Positions 36,982-44,408 of a DNA stretch of 64,000 nucleotides are shown here, piece by piece. A model generated the notes under the pieces. It saw nothing but the letters and a program-made list of their open reading frames with translations, had not been told where the DNA came from and searched no databases. The translations under genes were made by a program, and so were the position numbers. The DNA is from Thermoflexus sp. (GTDB taxonomy: Bacteria > Chloroflexota > Anaerolineae > Aggregatilineales > Aggregatilineaceae), in the NCBI GenBank assembly GCA_020724465.1, contig DYGX01000001.1, positions 62,001-126,000 on the forward strand. Direction: 5' to 3'. Numbering within the stretch: the stretch's first letter is position 1; every line of letters begins with the position of its first letter.

Positions 36982-37835
36982 CGTCTCATGATCCTGGGTT
37001 GAAAGAAGGCGTGGTTGGCGAGCTGGTCATCGAGAGCCGGGCCGTGCGTCGGGCGCTGTCCGTGCGTGTCATCACGCCGCCCGGCTTTGCCCACGATCTG
37101 GCGACGCCTCTCCCTGTACTCTATTTCCTGCACCCGTGGGGGCTCAGCCCGCGCTACCTGATCGATAAGCTGCACATGCCGCGCCATCTGTGGGACGGCG
37201 TCGCGCGGGGTACGCTGCCGCCCTTTGTGATCGCGCTGCCTGAAGGCGGCAAGAGCTTCTACGTCAACGCTGCGGATCCGCCTGGCCACGACTGGTCGGA
37301 CGTGATTCGCCAGCGGCCCGACTTCTTCGCGCACGCGCTGGAGCAGTATGGCCGCTACGGCGACTATCTGCTGGACGAAGTGATGCCGGCTGTCGAAGAG
37401 CGGTATGGGGTGCGGCGCGACCGGGCCGGGCGTGCCATCGGCGGCATCTCGATGGGTGGCGCTGCCGCGGCATACCACGCCTTTCGCGCGCCTGAGGCGT
37501 TCTGCGCCGTTGGGATCCACAGCCCGGCGCTGTTCAAGGGTCCGCCGGAGCAGGGCGGTCCGCCGTGGATCTTCGGCGTGACGCGCGAGAGCTTTGCGCG
37601 TTACAATCCGGCCGATCTGGCTCGTGAGCTGCGCCGCGAGAGTCAGCCGCGCATCTGGCTTGACTGCGGTGACCGCGATCCACTGCTCGAGAACACGCAG
37701 CACCTGCACGATGTGCTGAGTGCGCGGGGCATTGAGCATGAATATCAGATCTGCCCCGGCGGGCATGATAAGACGTACTGGGAACCACGCATGCCTGCGT
37801 ACCTGGCCTTCTATGCGCGGGAGTGGACGCGCTAG
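36978..37835 (+). CDS. Alpha/beta-hydrolase, esterase D-like
   Basis: 285 residues; start overlaps the CPBP stop. The fold signature includes LPVLYFLHPWG (oxyanion strand), the nucleophile elbow IGGISMGGAAA (catalytic Ser), the acid in LDCGDRDPLLE and the catalytic His in CPGGHDKTYWEPRM. This arrangement fits the putative esterase family that contains S-formylglutathione hydrolase and antigen 85 relatives. No signal peptide, so cytoplasmic. The substrate cannot be inferred. Confidence 0.85.
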   Translation: MTSHDPGLKEGVVGELVIESRAVRRALSVRVITPPGFAHDLATPLPVLYFLHPWGLSPRYLIDKLHMPRHLWDGVARGTLPPFVIALPEGGKSFYVNAADPPGHDWSDVIRQRPDFFAHALEQYGRYGDYLLDEVMPAVEERYGVRRDRAGRAIGGISMGGAAAAYHAFRAPEAFCAVGIHSPALFKGPPEQGGPPWIFGVTRESFARYNPADLARELRRESQPRIWLDCGDRDPLLENTQHLHDVLSARGIEHEYQICPGGHDKTYWEPRMPAYLAFYAREWTR

Positions 37836-37871
37836 ATCGCGGTCGTGCGGTCTGACACTTGCCTGGCAGGC

Positions 37872-38450
37872 TTACATCTGGCGGCCCGGCACGATGTGAT
37901 GGGCACGGCAGCGGGCCTCATAGGCTTCGGCAGCGCCAACCAGGATGATGGGGTCGTCGTAGTGTGCCGGCTCGCCATTCACCAGACGTTGGGTGCGGGT
38001 CGCCTCTTCGCCGCACACCATGCAGATGGCGTGCAGCTTTTGCACCTCGTCGGCGCGGCAGAGCAGGGCGGGCATGGGGCCGAACGGCTCGCCACGAAAA
38101 TCCATGTCCAGGCCCGCGAGGATCACACGCATACCGTTGTCCGCCAGGCGCTCGGCGACCGTAACGATCTGCTCGTCGAAAAACTGCACTTCATCGATGG
38201 CAACTACGGACGTCTCCGGCTTGACGTGCTCGAGGATCTCGAGCGCGTGATCGACGGGGATCGCTTCGAAATCCAACCCGTTGTGCGACGCGACGCGGTT
38301 CGCGCCATAGCGCGTGTCGATTTTGGGCGTGAATACCTGCACCGTCCGGCGGGCGATACAGGCGCGGCGCACCCGCCGGATCAGCTCTTCGGTCTTGCCG
38401 CTGAACATGCTGCCACAAATGACTTCCACGTGGCCCGCGTGCTGTGCCAT
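37872..38450 (-). CDS. tdk: Thymidine kinase
   Basis: Type II thymidine kinase for pyrimidine salvage, 192 residues. Walker [15 protein letters not shown], the [11 protein letters not shown] Walker B with catalytic Glu, and the lasso/zinc region with [13 protein letters not shown] and [10 protein letters not shown]. Only some zinc Cys positions are occupied (one CxxC half is missing: the first site reads MVCGEEA), a modest variation. ATG with AGAGGAAG upstream. It faces the CPBP-esterase pair and is followed upstream by the rpmE terminator. Confidence 0.94.
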   Translation of the reverse strand: MAQHAGHVEVICGSMFSGKTEELIRRVRRACIARRTVQVFTPKIDTRYGANRVASHNGLDFEAIPVDHALEILEHVKPETSVVAIDEVQFFDEQIVTVAERLADNGMRVILAGLDMDFRGEPFGPMPALLCRADEVQKLHAICMVCGEEATRTQRLVNGEPAHYDDPIILVGAAEAYEARCRAHHIVPGRQM

Positions 38451-38479
38451 TTCTCTTCCTCTGCTGTGCTAGCGTTCAC

Positions 38480-38519
38480 CAAAGAAAAGGGCAGGTGTCT
38501 ATGATTATCACACCTGCCC
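38480..38519 (-). terminator. Rho-independent terminator of the rplU-rpmA-rpmE group
   Basis: On the minus strand a 10-bp stem GGGCAGGTGT / ACACCTGCCC with an 11-base loop is followed by TTTTCTTT. It lies 30 bp after the rpmE stop. Confidence 0.88.
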
Positions 38520-38548
38520 CTGATTGCGATCAAATTCCCGATGCGCGG

Positions 38549-39016
38549 CTAGACCTCTTCAGTTTCGGGGATCTGATAGCCCCGCTGGCGCAGCAGGCGC
38601 TTTGTGTCCGCCAGGACCTTGCGCCCAATGCCCGGAATGGCGAGGATCGCGCTGTCGCCGCCCTCTTCAAAGCGGGCCAGCAGATCGCCCACGACCTCGA
38701 TGCCATTCTCGACCAGGATGTTGGTATAGCGTTTGTCCAGGCCAAGCTCTGCGATTGGAACGTCGGGCGAGGTGCGGGCTGCTTCGCGCGCCTCGATCTC
38801 GGCTGTATATTGATCGCGAGCGCGCAGGCGTGCCATGAAGCGATCCACCTGGCCCTCGGTGTCCACGATGCGCTGTTCGCCAGTATAGAACGGATGGCAG
38901 GCCGAACACACATCGGTGCGGATCTCCGGCACGGTGGAGCCTACCGTCCAGGTATTGCCGCAGGCGCAGATGACCACTGCCTCGGGATACCACTGCGGAT
39001 GGATGTTTTCTCGCAT
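38549..39016 (-). CDS. rpmE: Ribosomal protein L31 fused to an RNAP alpha-CTD-like domain
   Basis: 155 residues, twice the usual 66-90. Residues 1-75 are a normal zinc-ribbon L31 (MRENIHPQWYPEAVVICACGNTW, then VCSACHPFYTGEQ) with all four Cys. A charged helical linker follows. The last 65 residues (PIAELGLDKRYTNILVENGIEVVGDLL, then ILAIPGIGRKVLADTKRLLRQRGY) align closely with the RNA polymerase alpha-subunit C-terminal helix-hairpin-helix domain. The start is the ATG at 39016; the frame extends upstream but without conservation. Last gene of an rplU-rpmA-rpmE run, probably one transcript ending at the terminator. The L31 call is secure; the role of the extra domain (DNA, RNA or polymerase contact) is unknown. 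Confidence 0.9.
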   Translation of the reverse strand: MRENIHPQWYPEAVVICACGNTWTVGSTVPEIRTDVCSACHPFYTGEQRIVDTEGQVDRFMARLRARDQYTAEIEAREAARTSPDVPIAELGLDKRYTNILVENGIEVVGDLLARFEEGGDSAILAIPGIGRKVLADTKRLLRQRGYQIPETEEV

Positions 39017-39097
39017 GATGTTATCTCTCAACCTTTCCGGCCACGGGTCCCGCACAGGCGGGGGATGCGTGGCGGTCTGCGTGGCTGATATCAGGAG

Positions 39098-39388
39098 TTA
39101 GGCGCCGGATGCGTCCGCGCCTGTGCTTTGCGGCAGCTCCGGATACACGCTGATCCGCTTGCGATTGCGCCCGAACTTCTCGAAGACGACATAACCTTCG
39201 GCGGTCGCGAAAATCGTGTAATCGCGCCCAAGGTCGACGTTCTTGCCAGGGTGGAACTGCGTGCCGCGCTGGCGGACAATGATGTTGCCCGGAACCACAT
39301 ACTCACCGCCGAAGCGCTTGACACCCAGGCGCTTGCTTTGACTGTCGCGGCCGTTCTTGGTCGAACCGCCACCCTTTTTGTGCGCCAT
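39098..39388 (-). CDS. rpmA: 50S ribosomal protein L27
   Basis: 96 residues. The N-terminus [19 protein letters not shown] and core [28 protein letters not shown] are textbook L27. No cleavable N-terminal extension of the Firmicutes kind is present. The ATG follows GGAGATCGATC. It is 26 bp after rplU, the usual gene order. Confidence 0.97.
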   Translation of the reverse strand: MAHKKGGGSTKNGRDSQSKRLGVKRFGGEYVVPGNIIVRQRGTQFHPGKNVDLGRDYTIFATAEGYVVFEKFGRNRKRISVYPELPQSTGADASGA

Positions 39389-39414
39389 GATCGATCTCCT
39401 CTAAACTACCTGTC

Positions 39415-39729
39415 CTAGCTCTCAATGCTGTCAATGCGCAGCCGGGTGAAGTACTGGCGATGACCCCGACGCCGGCGGTAGCGCTCTTTCGGCTTGTACT
39501 TCCACACAAACACCTTGCGATCACGGCCTTGCATGATCACAGTGGCCTTGACCGACGCGCCATCAACCACCGGCTGTCCGATACGTGCCTGGCCGTCGTC
39601 CGGCACGAGGAGCAGGACGTCATTCAGTTCGATGCTCTCGCCTTCCTCGTACGGAAGCCGCTCGACGTCGATCGCCTGACCCGGTTCGGCGCGGTACTGG
39701 CGCCCCCCGGTCCGAATGACTGCATACAT
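39415..39729 (-). CDS. rplU: 50S ribosomal protein L21
   Basis: 104 residues from the ATG at 39729 behind GGAGACG. MYAVIRTGGRQYRAEPGQ at the N-terminus and FVWKYKPKERYRRRRGHRQYFTRLRI at the C-terminus are diagnostic. It leads the rplU-rpmA-rpmE group and has a strong promoter with a structured leader of about 115 bases. Confidence 0.97.
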   Translation of the reverse strand: MYAVIRTGGRQYRAEPGQAIDVERLPYEEGESIELNDVLLLVPDDGQARIGQPVVDGASVKATVIMQGRDRKVFVWKYKPKERYRRRRGHRQYFTRLRIDSIES

Positions 39730-39847
39730 GGAATTCGTCTCCAATCTTCGCTTACCACCGGCTGGTAACAGCCCGATTCGAGGACGCCCCAGCGGGGAAA
39801 ATTGGCCTGACGTGCCGGGGGCGCCGCAGTTCCGGCTGCCGGCACGA
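39730..39847 (-). promoter_or_regulatory. Structured 5' leader of rplU
   Basis: The transcript from the promoter below would have about 115 untranslated bases. Near its 5' end GTGCCGG (39839-39845) pairs with CCGGCAC (39812-39818), a 7-bp stem. Ribosomal-protein leaders often bind their own product, so autoregulation by L21 is possible but not shown. Confidence 0.4.
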
Positions 39848-39853
39848 AATGGT

Positions 39854-39882
39854 ATTATAGCGGCCGCATGGGGCAGCGTCAA
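39854..39882 (-). promoter_or_regulatory. Strong promoter of rplU
   Basis: On the minus strand TTGACG (39882-39877), 17 bases and TATAAT (39859-39854): the best promoter match in the window. Confidence 0.8.
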
Positions 39883-39920
39883 TGGCGCGTCGCGGCAGGC
39901 GGAGCCGCGCCGGCCTGGTG

Positions 39921-39949
39921 TTGGCGTCATCCCATGCGTAGTGTATTCT
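39921..39949 (+). promoter_or_regulatory. Probable promoter of the M1-type peptidase gene
   Basis: TTGGCG (39921-39926), 17 bases, TATTCT (39944-39949), about 28 bases before the start codon, divergent from rplU. Confidence 0.45.
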
Positions 39950-39976
39950 TACCCCGGCGGAAGCTCGAGGTAGTCT

Positions 39977-41554
39977 ATGCGTGCCCATCGTTTGGCCTTG
40001 TTTCTGTGTCTTCTGGTTTTGATGCTTCTGGCCGGCAGCGCCTGCGAGCCGGAGCCACTGTCGCTGCAAACGCCGGTTCAAGTCTCGGCGACGCCAGGGC
40101 GTGATCTGGCGCTGGAGCTGCCCATCCCCTCACGGGAGCCTGCCACGCCTGTTCCCGACGTCACGCCGACACCGCAGCCGACGGAGAGCGGACCTGCCGC
40201 CGCTCCGCCGGAGATCAGCTACCGGTTGAGCGCGGAACTGGACTGGCTCGAGCGCACGGTAGCCGTCGATCAGCAGGTGGATCTGCGCAACACGACGGGG
40301 GCGCCGCTGCGAGAAGTTGTCTTCACGCTGGATATGAATGGCAACGAAGAGACGTTTCGCCTGGAGCGCGTCCTGACCGGCGCGGGCCTGCGCCTGGACA
40401 ACTATACCATCGAGGGGACACAGCTCACCGTGCGGCTGCCGCAGCCGCTTTTGCCCGGTGGGTTGCTCTCGCTGCGGCTTGTGTTCGACCTGGCGGTGCC
40501 CCGGATTCGCGCCGGGTATCGCTACGGGCATATGGGATATCTTGGCTACAGCGATCGCCAGGTGAACCTGGGAAACTGGTTCCCGCTTGTCGCTCATTAC
40601 CATCCGGTCCGGGGGTGGATCTGCCCGCAGCCGCACACCATCGGCGAGCAGTCGGTGCGGCCTGTGGCGGATTTCGATGTAACACTACGCGTGGTCAACG
40701 CGCCTGAGACACTCAAGGCGGCGGCGCCGGGATGGGTCACCGAAGAAGCCAACGGCTGGCGCTTTGTGCTGCCGCGGGCGCGCGAATTCACGGTGTCCGT
40801 TTCCGACCGCTTCGAGATGCTCTCGACCAGCACGGCCTCAGGCGCTGTGGTTGAGCTGTATTATTTCCCGGATTCAGATCGCGGTCTGGCAGCGCCGCGA
40901 CACGCCCTCGTTACAGCAGCCCAGGCGCTCGCCCTGTTTGAGCAGAGATTTGCCCTGCCATATGTGCACGGGCGCCTGATCGTGGTGGAAGGCGACTTCC
41001 CGGACGGTATGGAGTTCAGCGGTTTGGTATTCGTCAGCGGGGATTGGTTTCGCGCGTGGTTGGGGATCCCCAATGACTGGCTGACGTTGATCACCGCGCA
41101 TGAGGTTTCGCACCAGTGGTGGTATTCGGCGGTTGGCAACGACCAGGGCGCCGACCCCTATCTGGACGAAGCTCTGGCAATTTACAGCGAGCTGCTTTTC
41201 TTCGAGCGCTACTATCCGGAGCACGTCAACTGGTGGTGGAATTTCCGCGTGGGGGCGTACAGCCCGTCCGGCTTTGTCGATGCGCCTGTGTACGATTTCC
41301 ACTCGCCCCGCCCATACATCAACGCAGTCTACCTGCAGGGCGCGCGGATGTTGCAGGCGCTGCGCGACGACCTCGGCGACGCGGCGTTTTTTGCGTGGTT
41401 GCAGCGTTACGCCGCGCAGATGGACGGTCAGGTTGCGACGCCCGACGACTTCTGGGGCGCGCTAAGCAGCGATGAATACGCGGCGACGTTTGCGACGCGC
41501 ACCCGGTTCCTGCGCAACGTGCACGTGCTGGCGCGCTCTGCCGATCTCCCTTGA
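39977..41554 (+). CDS. Lipoprotein M1-family (gluzincin) metallopeptidase
   Basis: 525 residues. Signal peptide with lipobox LLAGSAC (Cys near residue 23), then a Pro/Thr linker. An N-terminal beta-sandwich (about 75-250: YRLSAELDWLERTVAVDQQVDLRN) is followed by the catalytic domain with ITAHEVSHQWWYSAVG (HExxH zinc site) and the third zinc ligand Glu in YLDEALAIYSE 18 residues later. The exopeptidase GxMEN motif appears as DGMEFSG, with Phe instead of Asn, so aminopeptidase action may be altered. Only a short helical C-terminal part remains compared with full-length M1 enzymes. It probably trims peptides outside the membrane. ATG after GAGGTAG. Confidence 0.85.
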   Translation: MRAHRLALFLCLLVLMLLAGSACEPEPLSLQTPVQVSATPGRDLALELPIPSREPATPVPDVTPTPQPTESGPAAAPPEISYRLSAELDWLERTVAVDQQVDLRNTTGAPLREVVFTLDMNGNEETFRLERVLTGAGLRLDNYTIEGTQLTVRLPQPLLPGGLLSLRLVFDLAVPRIRAGYRYGHMGYLGYSDRQVNLGNWFPLVAHYHPVRGWICPQPHTIGEQSVRPVADFDVTLRVVNAPETLKAAAPGWVTEEANGWRFVLPRAREFTVSVSDRFEMLSTSTASGAVVELYYFPDSDRGLAAPRHALVTAAQALALFEQRFALPYVHGRLIVVEGDFPDGMEFSGLVFVSGDWFRAWLGIPNDWLTLITAHEVSHQWWYSAVGNDQGADPYLDEALAIYSELLFFERYYPEHVNWWWNFRVGAYSPSGFVDAPVYDFHSPRPYINAVYLQGARMLQALRDDLGDAAFFAWLQRYAAQMDGQVATPDDFWGALSSDEYAATFATRTRFLRNVHVLARSADLP

Positions 41555-41676
41555 GATCGGGGCAGGGCGCTCGCGGCACGTTTGCCCGGCTTTTGCAAAA
41601 GGCTTGTTTGGACTAGGATTCAGGCGTGCTTGAGTGCTCCTGCGGGGCACGGTGTTGATAGTCCTTAGGTGCGTCT

Positions 41677-43212
41677 ATGCTCGCTTCGGTTACCTCGTGT
41701 GCTATTGTCGGCCTGGAAGGCGAACCGATCCAGGTCGAGGTGGATTTCAACCCGTATGGAATGCCGGCGTTCACGGTCGTTGGCCTGCCTGATGCAGCCG
41801 TCCAGGAAAGCCGCGAGCGCGTCCGGGCTGCGATCCGCAACAGCGGGATGCAGTTTCCGAACAAACGCTATACCGTCAATCTGGCCCCTGCCGATCTGCG
41901 CAAAGAGGGTCCGGCATATGACCTGCCGATGGCGTTGGGCGTTCTGGCCGCAACCGATCAGGTTCCGCTTGAGAGCCTGGTCGGTGCGATGTTTATCGGC
42001 GAGCTGTCACTCGATGGCACGGTGCGCCACGTCAGCGGGATTCTGCCGCTGACATTGCGCGCCGCCGAAGAGGGATTCGAGCGCGTCTATGTCCCGGAGG
42101 AAGACGCTCCCCAGGCGGCGCTGGTGCCGGAAATTGAGATCATCCCCGTCCGTTCCTTGGGGCAGTTGGTCGAGCACCTTTACGGGCTGCAGCCCATTCC
42201 GCCCTTCGTGCGCAGCGACATTGATTTGAGTCTGCCGCTAAGCCTGGACGGGTTGACGGATTTCGCCGATATCAAGGGCCAGGAACACGCCAAGCGGGCG
42301 CTCGAAGTGGCGGCAGCAGGCAGGCACAACGTGCTGATGACCGGGCCGCCCGGCGCCGGAAAGACCCTGCTGGCGCGCGCAATTCCGGGGATTCTCCCAA
42401 CCATGTCGCTCGACGAGGCGCTGGAAGTAACGCGCATTTACTCCGTGGCCGATCTGCTTCCGCACGACAAACCCTTGATGCGCATCCGGCCCTACCGCGC
42501 GCCGCACCACACGGTCAGCGAGGCCGGGCTGGTCGGTGGCGGTTCCTGGCCCCGGCCGGGCGAAATCTCCCTCGCACACAGGGGAGTCCTTTTTCTGGAC
42601 GAGCTATTGGAGTTCGGCACGCACACGCTGGAAGTGCTGCGCCAGCCGCTTGAGGACAAGATTGTGACCATCAGCCGGGCGCGCGTCGCCCTGTCGTTCC
42701 CCGCCAACTTCATGCTGGTCGGCGCGATGAACCCGTGCCCTTGTGGGTACTTTGGTGACCCGGTCAAACCCTGCACCTGCACACCCAACATGATCGCGCG
42801 CTATCAAAACCGGCTGTCCGGCCCGCTGCTCGACCGGATTGATATTTATGTGGACGTGCCGCGCGTTGAATACGATAAGCTGATGGGCGACCAGCAGGGC
42901 GAGTCTTCGGCAGCCGTGCGCGAGCGTGTAGAGCAGGCGTGGGAGCGCCAACGGCGGCGCTTTGAAGACACGCCGGGTTTGTTCGCCAATTCGGATATGC
43001 GGGTGGGGGAGATTCAAAAGTTCTGCGTGCTGACGCCGAAAGCGCGGGAGGTTCTCGAACTATCCGTCCGGCGGATGCAGTTGAGCGCGCGCGCCTATCA
43101 CCGGGTGCTGAAGCTGAGCCGGACGATTGCCGATCTAGCCGACAGCGAGCGTATCGAAGTGCAGCACGTCGCAGAGGCGATCCAGTACCGCCTCAAGCAA
43201 CCGGTGATGTGA
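41677..43212 (+). CDS. comM: YifB/ComM-type Mg chelatase-like AAA+ ATPase
   Basis: 511 residues, full length. N-terminal Lon-protease-like domain (SCAIVGLEGEPIQVEVDFNPYGMPAFTVVGLPDAAV), AAA+ core with Walker A TGPPGAGKTLLAR and Walker B GVLFLDELLEF, a Cys-rich loop (MNPCPCGYFGDPVKPCTCT) and the C-terminal helical part SRTIADLADSERIEVQHVAEAIQYR. In transformable bacteria ComM is a branch-migration helicase that promotes uptake of long heterologous DNA; comEC is also present in this window. A truncated second copy of its C-terminus lies 700 bp downstream. Confidence 0.94.
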   Translation: MLASVTSCAIVGLEGEPIQVEVDFNPYGMPAFTVVGLPDAAVQESRERVRAAIRNSGMQFPNKRYTVNLAPADLRKEGPAYDLPMALGVLAATDQVPLESLVGAMFIGELSLDGTVRHVSGILPLTLRAAEEGFERVYVPEEDAPQAALVPEIEIIPVRSLGQLVEHLYGLQPIPPFVRSDIDLSLPLSLDGLTDFADIKGQEHAKRALEVAAAGRHNVLMTGPPGAGKTLLARAIPGILPTMSLDEALEVTRIYSVADLLPHDKPLMRIRPYRAPHHTVSEAGLVGGGSWPRPGEISLAHRGVLFLDELLEFGTHTLEVLRQPLEDKIVTISRARVALSFPANFMLVGAMNPCPCGYFGDPVKPCTCTPNMIARYQNRLSGPLLDRIDIYVDVPRVEYDKLMGDQQGESSAAVRERVEQAWERQRRRFEDTPGLFANSDMRVGEIQKFCVLTPKAREVLELSVRRMQLSARAYHRVLKLSRTIADLADSERIEVQHVAEAIQYRLKQPVM

Positions 43213-43295
43213 GCGGCTGGCTTGCTTTCCACGCTCGGCCCTGTAAAATCACATCATTAGTTTGATTTGAAACAATCATATGCGACGGATAGACA

Positions 43296-43808
43296 ATGTC
43301 CGAACAAATCGCGCTTCCGTCACCCGAGGTGAAGGGCAGCATAGCCCCGCTCCCCTATCCACCGGGTTGGGTTGACCGAGCAATCGGCTTTTTCGTTCCA
43401 GCCTATGGATCGGTTATCCTTTCGCCGCGCGACAGCGGCACCGGGGCAGTGATCCAAATCGCCAGCATGCTACCCGCACCCCTGTTGGCTATCGTCTATT
43501 TTCTCTGGCCGTTGCTAGGTATCCATCGCCTGCTGGAGGCGGAGAAAGTACGCCTCGTGGATGCGAACCAGACTCTACTGGAAGATGTGTTTCAGAGAAT
43601 AGAAACGTGCGCAAGAACCGAGCAGTTGGACGATATTGAACGATTGAGCCAGCTCATGGCATCTTTACAGCCGAAAGACCGGATACTCAAGCAGATTTCG
43701 ACGTGGCCGTGGCAGCCTGAAGCACTGCGCAGTGTGATTGCCACCGTCCTTCTGCCTATCCTCAGCTGGCTGGCGCAGCAGGTCCTGCAACGGTTTTTGC
43801 CTACCTGA
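43296..43808 (+). CDS. Small membrane protein, unknown
   Basis: 170 residues. One or two hydrophobic segments near the middle (ASMLPAPLLAIVYFLWPLLGIHRLL) and another at the C-terminus (SVIATVLLPILSWLAQQVL) flank an acidic amphipathic helix (LLEDVFQRIETCARTEQLDDIERLSQLMA). The region is visibly less GC-rich than its neighbours. It lies between comM and the comM remnant, so it may have arrived with the event that made the duplication. I recognise no family. Confidence 0.5.
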   Translation: MSEQIALPSPEVKGSIAPLPYPPGWVDRAIGFFVPAYGSVILSPRDSGTGAVIQIASMLPAPLLAIVYFLWPLLGIHRLLEAEKVRLVDANQTLLEDVFQRIETCARTEQLDDIERLSQLMASLQPKDRILKQISTWPWQPEALRSVIATVLLPILSWLAQQVLQRFLPT

Positions 43809-43914
43809 GCGTTGGCCATTACAGTTCCTCACTTCTCGACGTGCTAAGGCACGCGGATATGTAAGGAAGTGTGGGATTGACTTGAGAGCGAATACTCGAC
43901 GGAATAATGTAGTA

Positions 43915-44400
43915 TGTGATTACCCGCACCCGTGCGGATTTTGTGGGGATCCGGTGCGCGGATGTACCTGCCCCTCGGCAGTCGTGCGGCGCTACCAGCA
44001 GCGGCTCTCTGGCCCGCTGCTCGACCGAATCGACATTTTTGTTGAGGTGCCGCGTGTAGAATACGATAAGCTGACCAACGACCGCCGGGGCGAGCCGTCC
44101 GCGACGGTGCGCGAGCGGGTGGAAGCAGCGCGCGAGCGCCAGCGGGTCCGCTTCCGCGACGAGCCAAGGTTGCAGTCGAACGCCGACATGGGACCGAGCG
44201 CTCTCCGGCGTTTCTGCGAGCCGGACCCGGCGGGTAAGCAACTGCTGAACACCACACTGCGCCAGATACAGCTCAGCGCATGGGTCTATCACCGGATCCT
44301 GAAGCTGAGCCGGACCATCGCAGATCTGGCCGGGAGCGACACCATTCAGGTTTCACACATCGCCGAAGCAATCCAATACTGGCCGCGCAGGGCGGTCTAG
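43915..44400 (+). pseudogene. Truncated second comM (C-terminal third)
   Basis: From 43915 the frame reads CDYPHPCGFCGDPVRGCTC and then follows comM to its end (QRLSGPLLDRIDIFVEVPRVEYDKL, LSRTIADLAGSDTIQVSHIAEAIQYW). By eye about 60 percent of residues are the same over some 160 positions. The Lon-like domain and the Walker motifs are missing, and no start codon with a ribosome site lies near the beginning, so I call it a remnant. The divergence shows it is not a fresh duplication. Its stop is nine bases before the next gene. Confidence 0.75.
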
Positions 44401-44408
44401 CCCGGCAT

